This document shows, in pieces, positions 13,494 through 13,666 of a stretch of 13,666 nt of DNA. The notes beneath the pieces were generated by a model. It ran no database searches, had not been told where the DNA came from, and was given only the letters and a program-made list of their open reading frames with translations. The DNA is from Pirellulales bacterium (lineage in GTDB: Bacteria > Planctomycetota > Planctomycetia > Pirellulales > JAICIG01), in contig JAICIG010000201.1 in the NCBI GenBank assembly GCA_025924495.1, positions 1 through 13,666 on the forward strand, given 5' to 3'. Position 1 is the stretch's first letter. Every line of letters begins with the position of its first letter. A program made the position numbers and the translations under genes.

Positions 13494-13666
13494 CGTCAGC
13501 AGATAAGCCGCCGAAGCCGCGCACGATTCGCGTGGAAGCACTGACCCGAGTGGAAGGCGAAGGCGGGCTGCACGTGCGGCTCCGCGGCGACCAAATCGAA
13601 GAGGTGCAACTGACGATTTTCGAGCCGCCACGATTGTTCGAGGCGCTATTGCGCGGCCGCGCGCTG
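13490..13666 (+). CDS. Group 3b [NiFe] hydrogenase alpha (large) subunit, 5' part only
   Basis: The first 59 codons of the catalytic large subunit are present and the rest lies beyond the window. The protein begins with [20 protein letters not shown] and continues [39 protein letters not shown]. The RVEGEG block and [13 protein letters not shown] segment are characteristic of group 3b/3d-type large subunits and lead directly to the first CxxC nickel-ligand motif, expected just past the edge (typically RICG.C). The enzyme interconverts H2 with protons and electrons at a NiFe(CN)2CO centre. The start overlaps the delta stop by 4 bp. Nickel ligands and the C-terminal maturation site cannot be checked here. 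Confidence 0.92.
   Translation, partial: MTSADKPPKPRTIRVEALTRVEGEGGLHVRLRGDQIEEVQLTIFEPPRLFEALLRGRAL

Noticed and set aside
1..13666. CRISPR array, tRNA/rRNA genes, insertion sequences
   Set aside because: No regularly spaced direct repeats, no cloverleaf-like segments, and no transposase or integrase motifs were seen.

Overview
The window is about 13.7 kb of GC-rich bacterial DNA (roughly 60% G+C by eye), densely coded, with several TTG and GTG starts. No rRNA, tRNA, CRISPR array, integrase or transposase is visible. The gene mix is a BioF2/CelD-type acyltransferase, a proline-dehydrogenase-fold protein, RNase PH, a cobalt/iron-type P1B ATPase, a PatZ-like acyl-CoA synthetase/acetyltransferase and a group 3b [NiFe] hydrogenase operon. 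This suggests a free-living, metabolically flexible bacterium. My best guess is Planctomycetota, but that is inference from gene style and no phylogenetic marker was tested.

Layout. (1) 3-2800, + strand: a GNAT-fold acyltransferase overlaps a TTG-started proline-dehydrogenase-fold gene by 13 bp, and rph follows. (2) 2825-4759, - strand: a P1B ATPase with SPC and HEGST metal-site motifs meets rph tail to tail. Its upstream region (4841-5035) holds a classic intrinsic terminator reading on the - strand and a strongly foldable stretch, so the ATPase may have a structured leader or lie downstream of a separate small RNA. (3) About 5036-5676: no convincing gene, but several inverted repeats and one UUCG-capped hairpin. 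(4) 5677-8705, + strand: a 78-residue coiled-coil-like protein, then an 896-residue PatZ-type protein (CoA-binding, ligase-like, ATP-grasp and GNAT domains). (5) 8714-9718, - strand: a dihydroorotate-dehydrogenase-like flavoprotein without the usual orotate-binding motif. (6) 9719-10209: a divergent regulatory region with hairpins and palindromes. (7) 10210-13666, + strand: a stand-alone cyclic-nucleotide-binding-like domain protein followed by the beta (4Fe-4S), gamma (FAD/NAD/2Fe-2S), delta (small) and alpha (large, cut by the window end) subunits of a group 3b [NiFe] hydrogenase, with junctions of -4 to +12 bp.

How the genes work together. The last operon encodes a soluble NAD(P)-linked hydrogenase. 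Alpha and delta handle H2 and the electron relay, beta adds two ferredoxin-type clusters, and gamma exchanges electrons with NAD(P)H. The CNBD protein at the head and the divergent flavoprotein are candidate accessory or sensor factors. The rest looks like chromosomal housekeeping and metabolism.

No wholly new multi-gene system is evident. The strongest leads are conserved families with changed key residues (the proline-dehydrogenase-like, DHOD-like, PatZ-like and CNBD proteins) and the structured RNA upstream of the metal ATPase.
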